From assembly GCF_000671395.1 (NCBI RefSeq), contig NZ_AQQY01000006.1, positions 179,670 through 243,669 on the forward strand: 64,000 bases of DNA. Direction: 5' to 3'. Each line of letters begins with the position of its first letter. The first letter of the stretch is position 1. Below the pieces are notes generated by a model, which did no database searches, was not told the origin of the DNA, and was given only the letters and a program-made list of their open reading frames with translations. Origin of the DNA: Actibacterium atlanticum. GTDB lineage: Bacteria; Pseudomonadota; Alphaproteobacteria; Rhodobacterales; Rhodobacteraceae. Below, piece by piece: positions 42,505 to 50,845 of the stretch. The position numbers and the translations under genes are program-made.

Positions 42505-43310
42505 TGGCCGAAATCCGTTTCACCATTCTGGGCTGCGGCTCGTCGGGCGGGGTGCCGCGCTTGGGCGGGCACTGGGGGGCTTGCGACCCTGAGAACCCGA
42601 AAAACACCCGCAGACGCTGCTCGCTGCTGATCGAACGCGAGGCCGATTCCGGCACCACCACCGTGCTGATCGACACCACACCCGACATGCGCGCCCAACT
42701 GTTGGACGCCGGGATCGGACGGTTGGACGCGGTGGTCTATACCCATTCGCACGCCGATCATGTGCACGGGCTGGATGATCTGCGCCAGATCGTGTTCAAC
42801 ACCAAGGAACGCCTGCCGGTCTGGGCCGATGGCCCCACGCAAGAGTCGCTCTATAGCCGGTTTGGCTATGCCTTCACCCAGCCCGAGGACAGCCCCTACC
42901 CGCCAATCCTTAATATGCACACGATAGATGGCGATGTAGTCATCGACGGCCCCGGCGGCGCGATCACCCTGACACCGTTCAAGGTGAACCATGGCGCGAT
43001 TGACGCGCTTGGCTTCCGCATCGGCGATTTGGCCTATCTGCCCGATGTTGCTGAAATATACGACGACGCATGGCCCACGCTGGATGGGCTTGAGACGTTC
43101 ATCGTCGACGCCCTGCGCCGCACCCCGCATCCGACCCACGCCCATCTGGACAAAGCGTTGGAATGGATCGAGCGGCTGGCCCCGCAACAGGCGGTGCTGA
43201 CCAACATGCATATTGATCTGGATTACGCCACAGTCGCCGACGAAACACCTGATCACATCCGCCCCGCTTATGATGGGATGATCCTGCGCTTTCAGGTACC
43301 CGAGCAATGA
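42504..43310 (+). CDS. PhnP-like metallo-beta-lactamase hydrolase
   Basis: A 268-residue MBL-fold phosphodiesterase-like enzyme: ILGCGSSGGVPRLGG at the start, metal site THSHADHVHGLDDL (HxHxDH), and later His residues in FKVNHGAIDALG and NMHIDLDY. Resembles PhnP/Lipoyl-transfer-linked cyclic-phosphate hydrolases; this gene commonly follows tatD in alphaproteobacteria. Substrate unknown. The ATG overlaps the tatD stop by one base. Confidence 0.88.
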   Translation: MAEIRFTILGCGSSGGVPRLGGHWGACDPENPKNTRRRCSLLIEREADSGTTTVLIDTTPDMRAQLLDAGIGRLDAVVYTHSHADHVHGLDDLRQIVFNTKERLPVWADGPTQESLYSRFGYAFTQPEDSPYPPILNMHTIDGDVVIDGPGGAITLTPFKVNHGAIDALGFRIGDLAYLPDVAEIYDDAWPTLDGLETFIVDALRRTPHPTHAHLDKALEWIERLAPQQAVLTNMHIDLDYATVADETPDHIRPAYDGMILRFQVPEQ

Positions 43311-44242
43311 GCGCGCTGATCGAAGTTATCCTGCCGGTCTTTTTGATCATCGGCGCGGGGTATATCTCGGTCTGGAGCAAAATCATCACCGAAAGCGGGC
43401 TGGACGGGCTGATGAACTTCGCCCAGAAGTTCGCCCTACCCTGTCTGCTGTTTGCCGCCATTTCACGGCTGGATCTGGGGCAGGAGTTTGATCTGCGCCT
43501 GCTCAGCAGTTTCTATATCGCCGCGATCATCAGTTTCACCATTGGCCTGACCGGCGCGCGGATGCTGTTTGACCGCAGCTGGGAAGACAGCGTTGCCATC
43601 GGCTTTGTCGCGCTGTTTTCGAACTCGCTTTTGCTGGGCGTGCCGATCACCGAACGCGCCTATGGCAGTGATGCGCTGGCGGCGAACTTCGCGATCATCT
43701 CGGTCCACTCGCCGATCTGCTATGGCCTTGGCATCACCGCGATGGAAATCGCCCGCGCCCGCAAGTCGCGCAAACGCTTTGGTGCAACGGTGCTGTCGAT
43801 CCTGCGGGCGATGTTCTCCAACGCACTGGTGCTGGGGATCGCGCTGGGATTTGTCGTCAACCTGACGGGCCTGCCCCTGCCCGGCCCCGTCTGGGACGCG
43901 CTGGACCTGATGATCCGCGCCGCCCTGCCCGCCGCGCTGTTCGGGCTGGGGGGCGTGCTGTATTTCTATCGCCCCGAAGGCGATTTTCGCACCATCCTGT
44001 TTGTGACCTGCCTGTCGCTGATCCTGCACCCTATACTGGCCTATTCGTTGGGCAAGCTTCAGGGGCTAAGCACCGAACAGATGCGCTCCATGGTGGTGAC
44101 CGCGGCGATGGCACCGGGGGTGAACGCCTATATCTTTGCATCGCTCTACAACACCGCCAAACGGGTTGCGGCGTCGGCGGTGCTGTTGGGCACCGCGGCA
44201 TCGATCTTTACAGCCTGGCTATGGCTGCTGGTCCTGCCCTGA
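43307..44242 (+). CDS. AEC-family transporter
   Basis: A 311-residue membrane protein with about ten helices in two inverted halves, of the auxin efflux carrier (AEC) family. Typical segments are LGVPITERAYG in the first half and VTAAMAPGVNAYIFA in the second. Bacterial members move malate or related organic acids; substrate here is unknown. Overlaps the MBL gene by 4 bases. A CCCCTGC/GCAGGGG hairpin follows at 44257-44279. Confidence 0.88.
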   Translation: MSALIEVILPVFLIIGAGYISVWSKIITESGLDGLMNFAQKFALPCLLFAAISRLDLGQEFDLRLLSSFYIAAIISFTIGLTGARMLFDRSWEDSVAIGFVALFSNSLLLGVPITERAYGSDALAANFAIISVHSPICYGLGITAMEIARARKSRKRFGATVLSILRAMFSNALVLGIALGFVVNLTGLPLPGPVWDALDLMIRAALPAALFGLGGVLYFYRPEGDFRTILFVTCLSLILHPILAYSLGKLQGLSTEQMRSMVVTAAMAPGVNAYIFASLYNTAKRVAASAVLLGTAASIFTAWLWLLVLP

Positions 44243-44299
44243 TCCCTTGCGCGCGCCCCCTGCCATGGGGTAGCAGGGGCCAACACCAAGGAGCATCCA

Positions 44300-45124
44300 A
44301 TGGCCAAGACCGTTCAGATCAAAGATATCACCGTCTCGAATGACGCGCCCTTCACCCTGATCGCCGGGCCTTGCCAGCTTGAATCGCTCGACCATGCCCG
44401 GATGATGGCCGAAAAAGTGCTGGAAGCCGCCGCGCCCACCGGCACCAACGTCATTTTTAAATCGAGCTTTGACAAGGCAAACCGCTCGTCGGTGGATGCC
44501 GCGCGCGGCATGGGGATTGATCACGGGCTCGAGGTGCTGGCCACCATCGGCCAGGAGTTCGGCTGCCCGGTCATCACCGACGTGCATGACATCGAACAGG
44601 TGAACCGCGCCGCACAGGCGGTGGACGTGTTGCAAATCCCGGCGTTTCTTAGCCGTCAGACCGATCTTTTGCTGGCTGCAGGGGAAACCGGCAAAGCGAT
44701 CAACGTTAAAAAGGGGCAGTTCCTTGCGCCTTGGGACATGCAGCATGTGGCGGCCAAGATCGCCTCGACCGGCAATGAAAACATCATGCTGTGCGAACGC
44801 GGGGCCAGCTTTGGCTATAACATGCTGGTGTCCGATATGCGATCACTGCCGATCATGGCGCAAACCGGCTATCCGGTGGTGTTTGACGCGACGCACTCGG
44901 TGCAACTGCCCGGCGGGCAAGGCACCTCCAGCGGCGGGCAACGTGAATTCGTGGCGCCCTTGGCGCGTGCAGCGGTGGCCGTGGGCACCGGGGCGGTGTT
45001 TATCGAGACCCACCAAGACCCCGATAACGCGCCTTGCGATGGCCCCAACATGGTGGCGGTCGACAAGTTGGGTGGCGTTCTGGCGGAACTCAGCGCGATT
45101 GATAAGCTGGTGAAGGGGCTGTAA
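44300..45124 (+). CDS. kdsA: 3-deoxy-8-phosphooctulonate synthase
   Basis: A 274-residue KDO-8-phosphate synthase: condenses arabinose-5-phosphate with PEP for lipopolysaccharide inner core. Family segments IAGPCQLESLDHARMMAE, FKSSFDKANRSS, DVLQIPAFLSRQTDLL and THSVQLPGGQG are intact. AAGGAG precedes the ATG. A Cys in AGPCQLE supports but does not decide metal dependence. Convergent with the exopolysaccharide cluster. Confidence 0.96.
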   Translation: MAKTVQIKDITVSNDAPFTLIAGPCQLESLDHARMMAEKVLEAAAPTGTNVIFKSSFDKANRSSVDAARGMGIDHGLEVLATIGQEFGCPVITDVHDIEQVNRAAQAVDVLQIPAFLSRQTDLLLAAGETGKAINVKKGQFLAPWDMQHVAAKIASTGNENIMLCERGASFGYNMLVSDMRSLPIMAQTGYPVVFDATHSVQLPGGQGTSSGGQREFVAPLARAAVAVGTGAVFIETHQDPDNAPCDGPNMVAVDKLGGVLAELSAIDKLVKGL

Positions 45125-45135
45125 CGCCCCCGCCC

Positions 45136-46188
45136 TTAGCGGACCTTCAGCAGCAACAGCATCAGGAACCACAGGGTTCCGATGTGGATCAGCAGATAAC
45201 GGATCAGCACCTGCGAGTTTGACCAGTTCAGGTTCTTGCGCGAATGGTCGTGCAGCGGAAACCGTACCGAGCTGAGCAACCGAATACGGAAGATGCGGAT
45301 CAGGGCAACCTTTACCAGCCCCGTGGCGCCATTCACCAGGATCAGCCCGGCGACAAAGAAGATCAGTGTCGGATTGCCCACCACAACGATGCACATGCCG
45401 ATGAACAGCCCGATCGGGCGCGACCCGGCGTCGCCCATCAGCGCCACGCTGGGCGGGGCGTTGTACCACAGGTAGCCCAGGATCGAGCCGACCAGAATGG
45501 CCGAGACAATGACCCAATAGGCAGCCTCGGGCTTGAAGGGCAGCAACAGGTATTCGGCGTTTTCGACGTTGCCAACGGCGGAATACATGATGAACCCCAA
45601 AACCGTGATCGTCACCGCCGACAGGCTGCCCGACAGACCATCCACCCCGTCATTGCAGTTCAGCGCATTGATCGACAGCCAGACCACCGGTGTATAGATC
45701 GCCACAGCCAGCCAATAGGGCACTTCAAACACCATATCGGTGAAGGGAAGCCACATGTTCTGATCTTCGCCATAAAGGATGATCAGACTGGCCGCGAGCG
45801 CCAGAAACAGATCGCTGACGCCAAGGGTCAGTTCGCTATAGCCGCCCTCTTTGACATCATCGCCAAAGCCCACCAGCGAGGCCGCAAACAGCACCAGCAT
45901 GCACAGGTAAACCTTCAGATCGAAGGGCACGAACAGGATCGTCGCCACCAGGGTGAACAGGATCATGAAGATCCCCACCCCCATCGGTTTGCCCACGCTG
46001 GCCTCGGCGTTGAACGCATGCGCACGGCCCTTGTCGGTCGTGGCCAGATGCCACAGCCGTGGCAGCAGGAACAGGCTGGCGGCAGTCGACAGCAACGATC
46101 CAAGCGACGCCAAAACCAGAATTGAGGTCAAAAGCCGGATCGGCCCCCAGACGTCGCCCAACGCGTTGACAAGAAATTCGGTAATCAT
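45136..46188 (-). CDS. MraY/WecA-superfamily lipid-linked sugar transferase
   Basis: A 350-residue inner-membrane enzyme with about ten helices that should transfer a sugar-1-phosphate to undecaprenyl phosphate. Motifs VGFGDDVKEG, NALNCNDGVDGLSGS, ALMGDAGSRPIG and the late PLHDHSRKNLNW follow the MraY subgroup more closely than WecA. It sits with Wza, YjbF and YjbH genes rather than in a mur cluster, so it is probably a paralogue for exopolysaccharide initiation, not the cell-wall MraY (inference). Confidence 0.82.
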   Translation of the reverse strand: MITEFLVNALGDVWGPIRLLTSILVLASLGSLLSTAASLFLLPRLWHLATTDKGRAHAFNAEASVGKPMGVGIFMILFTLVATILFVPFDLKVYLCMLVLFAASLVGFGDDVKEGGYSELTLGVSDLFLALAASLIILYGEDQNMWLPFTDMVFEVPYWLAVAIYTPVVWLSINALNCNDGVDGLSGSLSAVTITVLGFIMYSAVGNVENAEYLLLPFKPEAAYWVIVSAILVGSILGYLWYNAPPSVALMGDAGSRPIGLFIGMCIVVVGNPTLIFFVAGLILVNGATGLVKVALIRIFRIRLLSSVRFPLHDHSRKNLNWSNSQVLIRYLLIHIGTLWFLMLLLLKVR

Positions 46189-46310
46189 ACTGCTCGTTCA
46201 CCTGTTTTCGGTGTTATTAACCTTGGTTTTGCGCTGGTACCGCAAAACGGCGCGCAAAACAATGTTTGGCCCATCGGCCGGGCCACAAAGACCCGGCACA
46301 AAAGGCTAGA

Positions 46311-47678
46311 TCAGTTGCCAATATCGGTCGCAGTATCGGCCAGGCCCAGGGTCGGGATGATCTGGCTGATGGTGCGGTTCCAGCGCGTGACCGGCTGCTC
46401 TGACACAAAGACCACGTCATTGGGGCGCAGTTCAAACCGGGTCGCCAGCAGAAGGTTCGCCGCATTCGAAGCGTCCAGTTGCCATGCGGTTACCCCGCTG
46501 AATTCACGCGGATCGGGCGAGCCCCGCAACACGTAAATCTGGCGCACATCGGCAAAGGTCGTCGACAAACCGCCCGCATTGTCAAACAGCGCATCCGCCA
46601 GCGAGGCCGAATGGCCAAACGGCAGCGCAAAGCGCGACTGACGGCGCACCTCACCGGTCAGGTACACATAGTCACGCTCGACCCCGCCATATTCAAACCG
46701 ACGGTCGAAATTCTCGCGCTGTTCCTGCAAAGAGGCACGGCGAATGCTGATTTCGGTGTCCAGCTCGGCAAGGGCCGCCTGACGCGAGCTTTGCTTGAAC
46801 TGTGCCAGCTGGATTTGCTCTTCGAAATAGCTTTGCGCCTGTTCCAGATCATACTCGGTGTCGACGAAAACGCTGTCGCCATCCACCAGCTGCACCCGGC
46901 GCAACCCGGTGCGGGCGTAAAGCTCGGACAGCGGAATCTGGTACAGCGTTCCGGCGCGATAAATCCGCACCGATGCATAATCCAGATCCGAGGCCGTCAC
47001 CCCGCCCGCCGCAGCCAATGCCGCATCCAAAAAGAGCGGAGTCAGCGTGATGGGCGCGACCGTCGGCTTGCTAACCGCCCCGCCAATTGAAACTTTCTTG
47101 GAATTGAACTCGGCGATCTCAAGGCTGAAAGTCGGATCAATCTGATTTTCCACCAGACGGCGGAACAGTTCGGCTTCGGCCTCTTCCAGGGTCAGCCCGG
47201 CGACGCCGACACGGCCAACATCAGGAATCGCAATCACCCCGTCATCTTGCACGGTATATCCCTGACGGCGGTTTTGCGCAGCCAGAAGGCCAGACAATTC
47301 CTCAACCGTCGACCCGGCAGTTTGCGTTGCCAGCAACAGTACATCGCCAACGCCAATCCGGTAGGGGCCGGGGTTCACAGCAGGCGGAATGCGCACATTC
47401 AACTGGCCCGGGTTTTGTTCGGGTTCGAACACCGGCTCGGGCAGCGCCCCTGCACCGCGCAGGCTGCCGCCTCCGGCATATTGCGAAAACACCGCGGGCA
47501 GGCTGCGTGGCTGGTAATCCACCTGATTGGCCAGCAACGCATTTTCAGCGGTAATCGGCATAACCCGTACTTGCGATGAATCCGTGGCACCGCTTTGAAC
47601 GGTGGGGCTGTGATAGATCACGCCACAGCCCGAAAGCGCAAAAGCAGCTGCGGCCGCGGCAATTAGCTGAAATCGCAA
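46311..47678 (-). CDS. Wza-type polysaccharide export lipoprotein
   Basis: A 455-residue outer-membrane polysaccharide export protein. Lipobox FALSGC places the lipid Cys near residue 18. A PES domain (PYRIGVGDVLLLATQTAG, AIPDVGRVGVAGLTLEEAEA) and SLBB repeats (VSIGGAVSKPTVAPIT, and YLTGEVRRQSRFALP) are evident. An octamer would form the export pore. A long Glu/Gln helix (about 270-320) inserted between SLBB repeats is unusual for short Wza forms. A modest GCCGGG/CCCGGC dyad follows its stop. Confidence 0.88.
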   Translation of the reverse strand: MRFQLIAAAAAAFALSGCGVIYHSPTVQSGATDSSQVRVMPITAENALLANQVDYQPRSLPAVFSQYAGGGSLRGAGALPEPVFEPEQNPGQLNVRIPPAVNPGPYRIGVGDVLLLATQTAGSTVEELSGLLAAQNRRQGYTVQDDGVIAIPDVGRVGVAGLTLEEAEAELFRRLVENQIDPTFSLEIAEFNSKKVSIGGAVSKPTVAPITLTPLFLDAALAAAGGVTASDLDYASVRIYRAGTLYQIPLSELYARTGLRRVQLVDGDSVFVDTEYDLEQAQSYFEEQIQLAQFKQSSRQAALAELDTEISIRRASLQEQRENFDRRFEYGGVERDYVYLTGEVRRQSRFALPFGHSASLADALFDNAGGLSTTFADVRQIYVLRGSPDPREFSGVTAWQLDASNAANLLLATRFELRPNDVVFVSEQPVTRWNRTISQIIPTLGLADTATDIGN

Positions 47679-47754
47679 GGTTCAATCTCCGTTCCGTTCG
47701 GACCGCGCCAGAATTTGACACGTACGTCCGTTGACTGTTTAGGGCTTGTGGGCA

Positions 47755-48396
47755 TTACGGGACAAGCCCGATCTGCAATGCGCCAGCTCCTTCGCTGACC
47801 CACTGGCGCGATTGCACAATTTCTGCGCCGCGCACCCAGTATAGGTTGGTGAACTGCGAGGCAGGGCCGACGCAGTCCTCTGACATCAAAGTTGCGGTGT
47901 ATTGCGCACCGGCAAGGGTAAACTCCCGTGGCCCGGAATTGGTCACGTCACACACATAACTGCGAAACACGGTTTCGTTTTCGCCCCCTAGATAACTGTG
48001 AAACCGCTTGGCCTGCCCTTCTCGGCGGCCCAGAACCAGCGGCATCACCTGCGACAGGTCCGCCGTAATCAGGTCAAAGCTTATGCCGCGCGTGCCCTCC
48101 AGCATCCCTTGATGGGTGATAATGGAAACATCATCGGTGGTGATCCAAGTCGCGCGCCCGTCCCGCATGTTCAACAACAGCATCGGGGCAACCTTGCCAA
48201 ACTCTTCAACCCCCACCAGCAGCCCGGGGCGCCCCTGCTGCAACAACAGCTGCGCGCGCGAGAAGGCACGGTTGATCTCGTCTTCGGAGCGGGTTTTGCC
48301 GCGCAATTCATCCAACTGGCTGGGTCCATCTTCCGAAGAACAGCCCATGCCCAACGCCAGCGCGCACAATCCTATGGCCTTCAGCAAAGGTTTCAT
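47755..48396 (-). CDS. YjbF/GfcB-like exopolysaccharide lipoprotein
   Basis: A 213-residue lipoprotein (LALGMGC, Cys near residue 19) of the YjbF group. The beta-rich body includes RATWITTDDVSIITHQGMLE and a C-terminal TNLYWVRGAEIVQSRQWVS. In enterobacteria the yjbEFGH operon makes or secretes an exopolysaccharide. Overlaps yjbH by 4 bases. Confidence 0.82.
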   Translation of the reverse strand: MKPLLKAIGLCALALGMGCSSEDGPSQLDELRGKTRSEDEINRAFSRAQLLLQQGRPGLLVGVEEFGKVAPMLLLNMRDGRATWITTDDVSIITHQGMLEGTRGISFDLITADLSQVMPLVLGRREGQAKRFHSYLGGENETVFRSYVCDVTNSGPREFTLAGAQYTATLMSEDCVGPASQFTNLYWVRGAEIVQSRQWVSEGAGALQIGLVP

Positions 48397-50507
48397 CGCC
48401 AGAATTTCCCCCAGCTCTTTGCCAGCTCCGGATCGTGATAATCACGCGTAAGCCCATACAGACGGTTGCGCACATTCAGCCGTGCGCCGCCATCACGGGT
48501 GACCGGGCTGATCGACGTGCTAAAGCCACTTTTGGTGGGTTCGCCCGACAGAACCGACGTCGGGATCGTAATCCGGATGCCCTTGTCAAAAGAGCCCTCG
48601 CCGAAATCGCTGAACGGCACGTCCGTCAGGGTGAAATAGGCCCCGACCCGCACGCCATTGGCAAACTCGCGATCCAAGGCAAAGGTCGCGCCCCAATCCC
48701 CAGCCAGATACCGGCCCACATCGACCTGCGCCAGATAGCCATCGCCGAATTCGTAATAGGCCGACGCATGGCCGGTCACGATGTCATAGCTTTGAAAGCC
48801 AAGGCCAAGGTCGAAATCCCGCTGTTTGACATAGTTCAGTTCAACCCCAAAAGCCCAGGGGCCTGTGACGGGTTTCCAAAGGACTTCTCCGGAAATCCCA
48901 CCATACATCCGCTCCAGATACCCTGCCGTCACGCGACCGTACAGGTTGGCGCCGGGGCGAAAGAAATATTCAGTCGTCAGATAGCTAAGCTCCAGTTCTG
49001 ACTGGACTTCGTAAAGGCCGGAATCTGATCGCACGCGCGGCAGAACCGAGTTCGACGTCCGGGTGACTTCGTCAAGGTTGCCGATGATCGGCTGGCGCAG
49101 ACTGCCCGAAAAGATCAAACCGGGGCGAGGGGTGTAGCTTAGATCGAACTGGGCGCCAAAATCGGCCCGCAGCGGGTTATCCGGGTCAAACAACGAGGGA
49201 CGGAAGTAAGGCTTCACCCCATAGCTCAGGCGGGGGTACAGCCCCTCTATCGCCTCAACCGACACATCCGCTGCGTCTTCGATATCGGCCCGGACATATG
49301 ACTTCCAGGCCCCGTCCAGTGCAAACTCCAGCTCTTCCAAATCATCCCGCTTCAGGGTGATTTTTGACTGTGGCTGCCCTTTTTCCACGGGCACGATCAC
49401 GAAGGTTTCGACACTGGGCGGCAAGGTGTTGGCCATCACGCGTGCGGTGCGCCCCACAGCCTGCCCGCTGGCATCAAAACGCCGGTTGCGCAACAGGACG
49501 GTGGCGCTGGTCGGGGTCAGGTCAAACCCGTCCAGACGCAGCCCCTCGTTTTTCAACTCGGCCGCCAGCACATCTTTAAGCTGCTGCTCGCGGCGCGGCT
49601 CCTGCTGCCAGGTGTCGCCCCAGCTGGCTGCGGCCAGCGCGTTGCGTGGCGATATCGGTTCGGGGGATTCTTCGCGCCCGCCGGGATAGCTTGGCGTCTT
49701 GGGGTTGAAACCATAGGTCAGGTTCACCCCGAATTCCGAGCCATAAAGATAATACCCACCCAGCGTCCAGCCGTTTTCAAACTGATAGCTGGCGCCAAAG
49801 TTTAGCGGCGATTTATGGGTCAGCAGCCCCCGGCTTTCCTCGGCGCTATAATCATCTGATGAATACTCTGCCGTCAGCGTCAGCTTATCGGTTGCCTGCC
49901 ACTGCACCCCGGCAAACAAGGCCGCATCGCCGCGAAACCACTGGTCAAAATCCAGCCGTCCCGTGGTGTTGATACCGCCTCCGTTGGCCGGGCGCGTTTC
50001 AAACCCGTCGTTCAGGATGCCCAAGGGGTTGGTGAACCCGTTGTAAGTGCCATAACGCCCCCAGCCGATCCCGACGGTGCCCGAAAAGCGCGGCGTGAAA
50101 TGCTTGGAGGCCACAAGATATTCCGCCGCCAGAACACCGGTACCGCCAAAATCCTGAATCCCCACGGACACAGCCGGCTGATAGGCAGTTTCCTCAAGCA
50201 GCTGATAGCGTAAATCGAAACTACGGTCATAACGCGACTGACCGCCCGCATCGAAGTCACTGATGATCGAATACCGGAACGAGCCCGACAAACGCGGCGC
50301 AATCTGAAACGTCAGCGTGTATTTCGACGTCGGCCCAAAATGGCTGATCGTGGTCGACAGCTGACCATCAGGCTGTGCAAACCCTGTGGGCATGTCGATC
50401 AGACCAGAAGTCCCGTAGAATGAAAGAGACGGCGCCTCTTGCCCCATTGCCACACAGGGCGTCATGGCCATCCCGGCCAGACAGATGCGTATTGCCTTAT
50501 GCATCAC
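48393..50507 (-). CDS. YjbH-family outer-membrane protein
   Basis: A 704-residue, beta-rich exported protein. Signal peptide ends near MGQEA (residue 23). The N-terminal SLSFYGTSGLIDMPTGFAQP is the family hallmark, and repeated aromatic-ended strands (ENGWTLGGYYLYGSEFGV, FGVELNYVKQRDFDLGL) suggest a membrane beta-barrel. First gene of the leftward yjbH-yjbF-wza-transferase set. Confidence 0.88.
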   Translation of the reverse strand: MMHKAIRICLAGMAMTPCVAMGQEAPSLSFYGTSGLIDMPTGFAQPDGQLSTTISHFGPTSKYTLTFQIAPRLSGSFRYSIISDFDAGGQSRYDRSFDLRYQLLEETAYQPAVSVGIQDFGGTGVLAAEYLVASKHFTPRFSGTVGIGWGRYGTYNGFTNPLGILNDGFETRPANGGGINTTGRLDFDQWFRGDAALFAGVQWQATDKLTLTAEYSSDDYSAEESRGLLTHKSPLNFGASYQFENGWTLGGYYLYGSEFGVNLTYGFNPKTPSYPGGREESPEPISPRNALAAASWGDTWQQEPRREQQLKDVLAAELKNEGLRLDGFDLTPTSATVLLRNRRFDASGQAVGRTARVMANTLPPSVETFVIVPVEKGQPQSKITLKRDDLEELEFALDGAWKSYVRADIEDAADVSVEAIEGLYPRLSYGVKPYFRPSLFDPDNPLRADFGAQFDLSYTPRPGLIFSGSLRQPIIGNLDEVTRTSNSVLPRVRSDSGLYEVQSELELSYLTTEYFFRPGANLYGRVTAGYLERMYGGISGEVLWKPVTGPWAFGVELNYVKQRDFDLGLGFQSYDIVTGHASAYYEFGDGYLAQVDVGRYLAGDWGATFALDREFANGVRVGAYFTLTDVPFSDFGEGSFDKGIRITIPTSVLSGEPTKSGFSTSISPVTRDGGARLNVRNRLYGLTRDYHDPELAKSWGKFWR

Positions 50508-50796
50508 GTCGCACAGTCCTCACGTATTTCTGCCCAGCAGCTTCTACAGCAATCCGCTGGCTTGGCCAGTACGCCCAACGTCGTGTCCCCGCAATTCGAG
50601 ACATTGTTGCAAAAACCTGACGCGCAACTGTGCACCGCGACAAAACCCGGCAAAAACGTGCCCAATCAGATCAGAATTTAAACAATTGCTTTGCAACGCC
50701 GGGGTGATTCCATCCAAAGGACGGCTTACCCCAGAATCACCCAATGGCTTGCGCGTGCGTGATGTAAGTGCCGCCCTTGCGGCGCTGGCGCGCATG
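50508..50796. other. gap holding the yjbH promoter
   Basis: About 290 bases (338 including the terminator) upstream of yjbH with no credible gene. It should hold the leftward exopolysaccharide promoter; I see no clear operator. Confidence 0.4.
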
Positions 50797-50825
50797 AAAA
50801 AAGCGCCCAGCGAACCGGGCGCTTT
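50797..50825 (-). terminator. intrinsic terminator of icd
   Basis: Perfect stem AAAGCGCCC/GGGCGCTTT (50800-50825, loop AGCGAACC) followed in the leftward transcript by a run of six T at 50802-50797, 20 bases after the isocitrate dehydrogenase stop. Confidence 0.88.
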
Positions 50826-50845
50826 CTAATTGATCACGAAATGGA

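Noticed and set aside
44257..44279. Intrinsic terminator between the AEC transporter and kdsA
   Set aside because: A 7-bp hairpin exists but has no T-run and is only 20 bases before kdsA; it is noted with the transporter instead.
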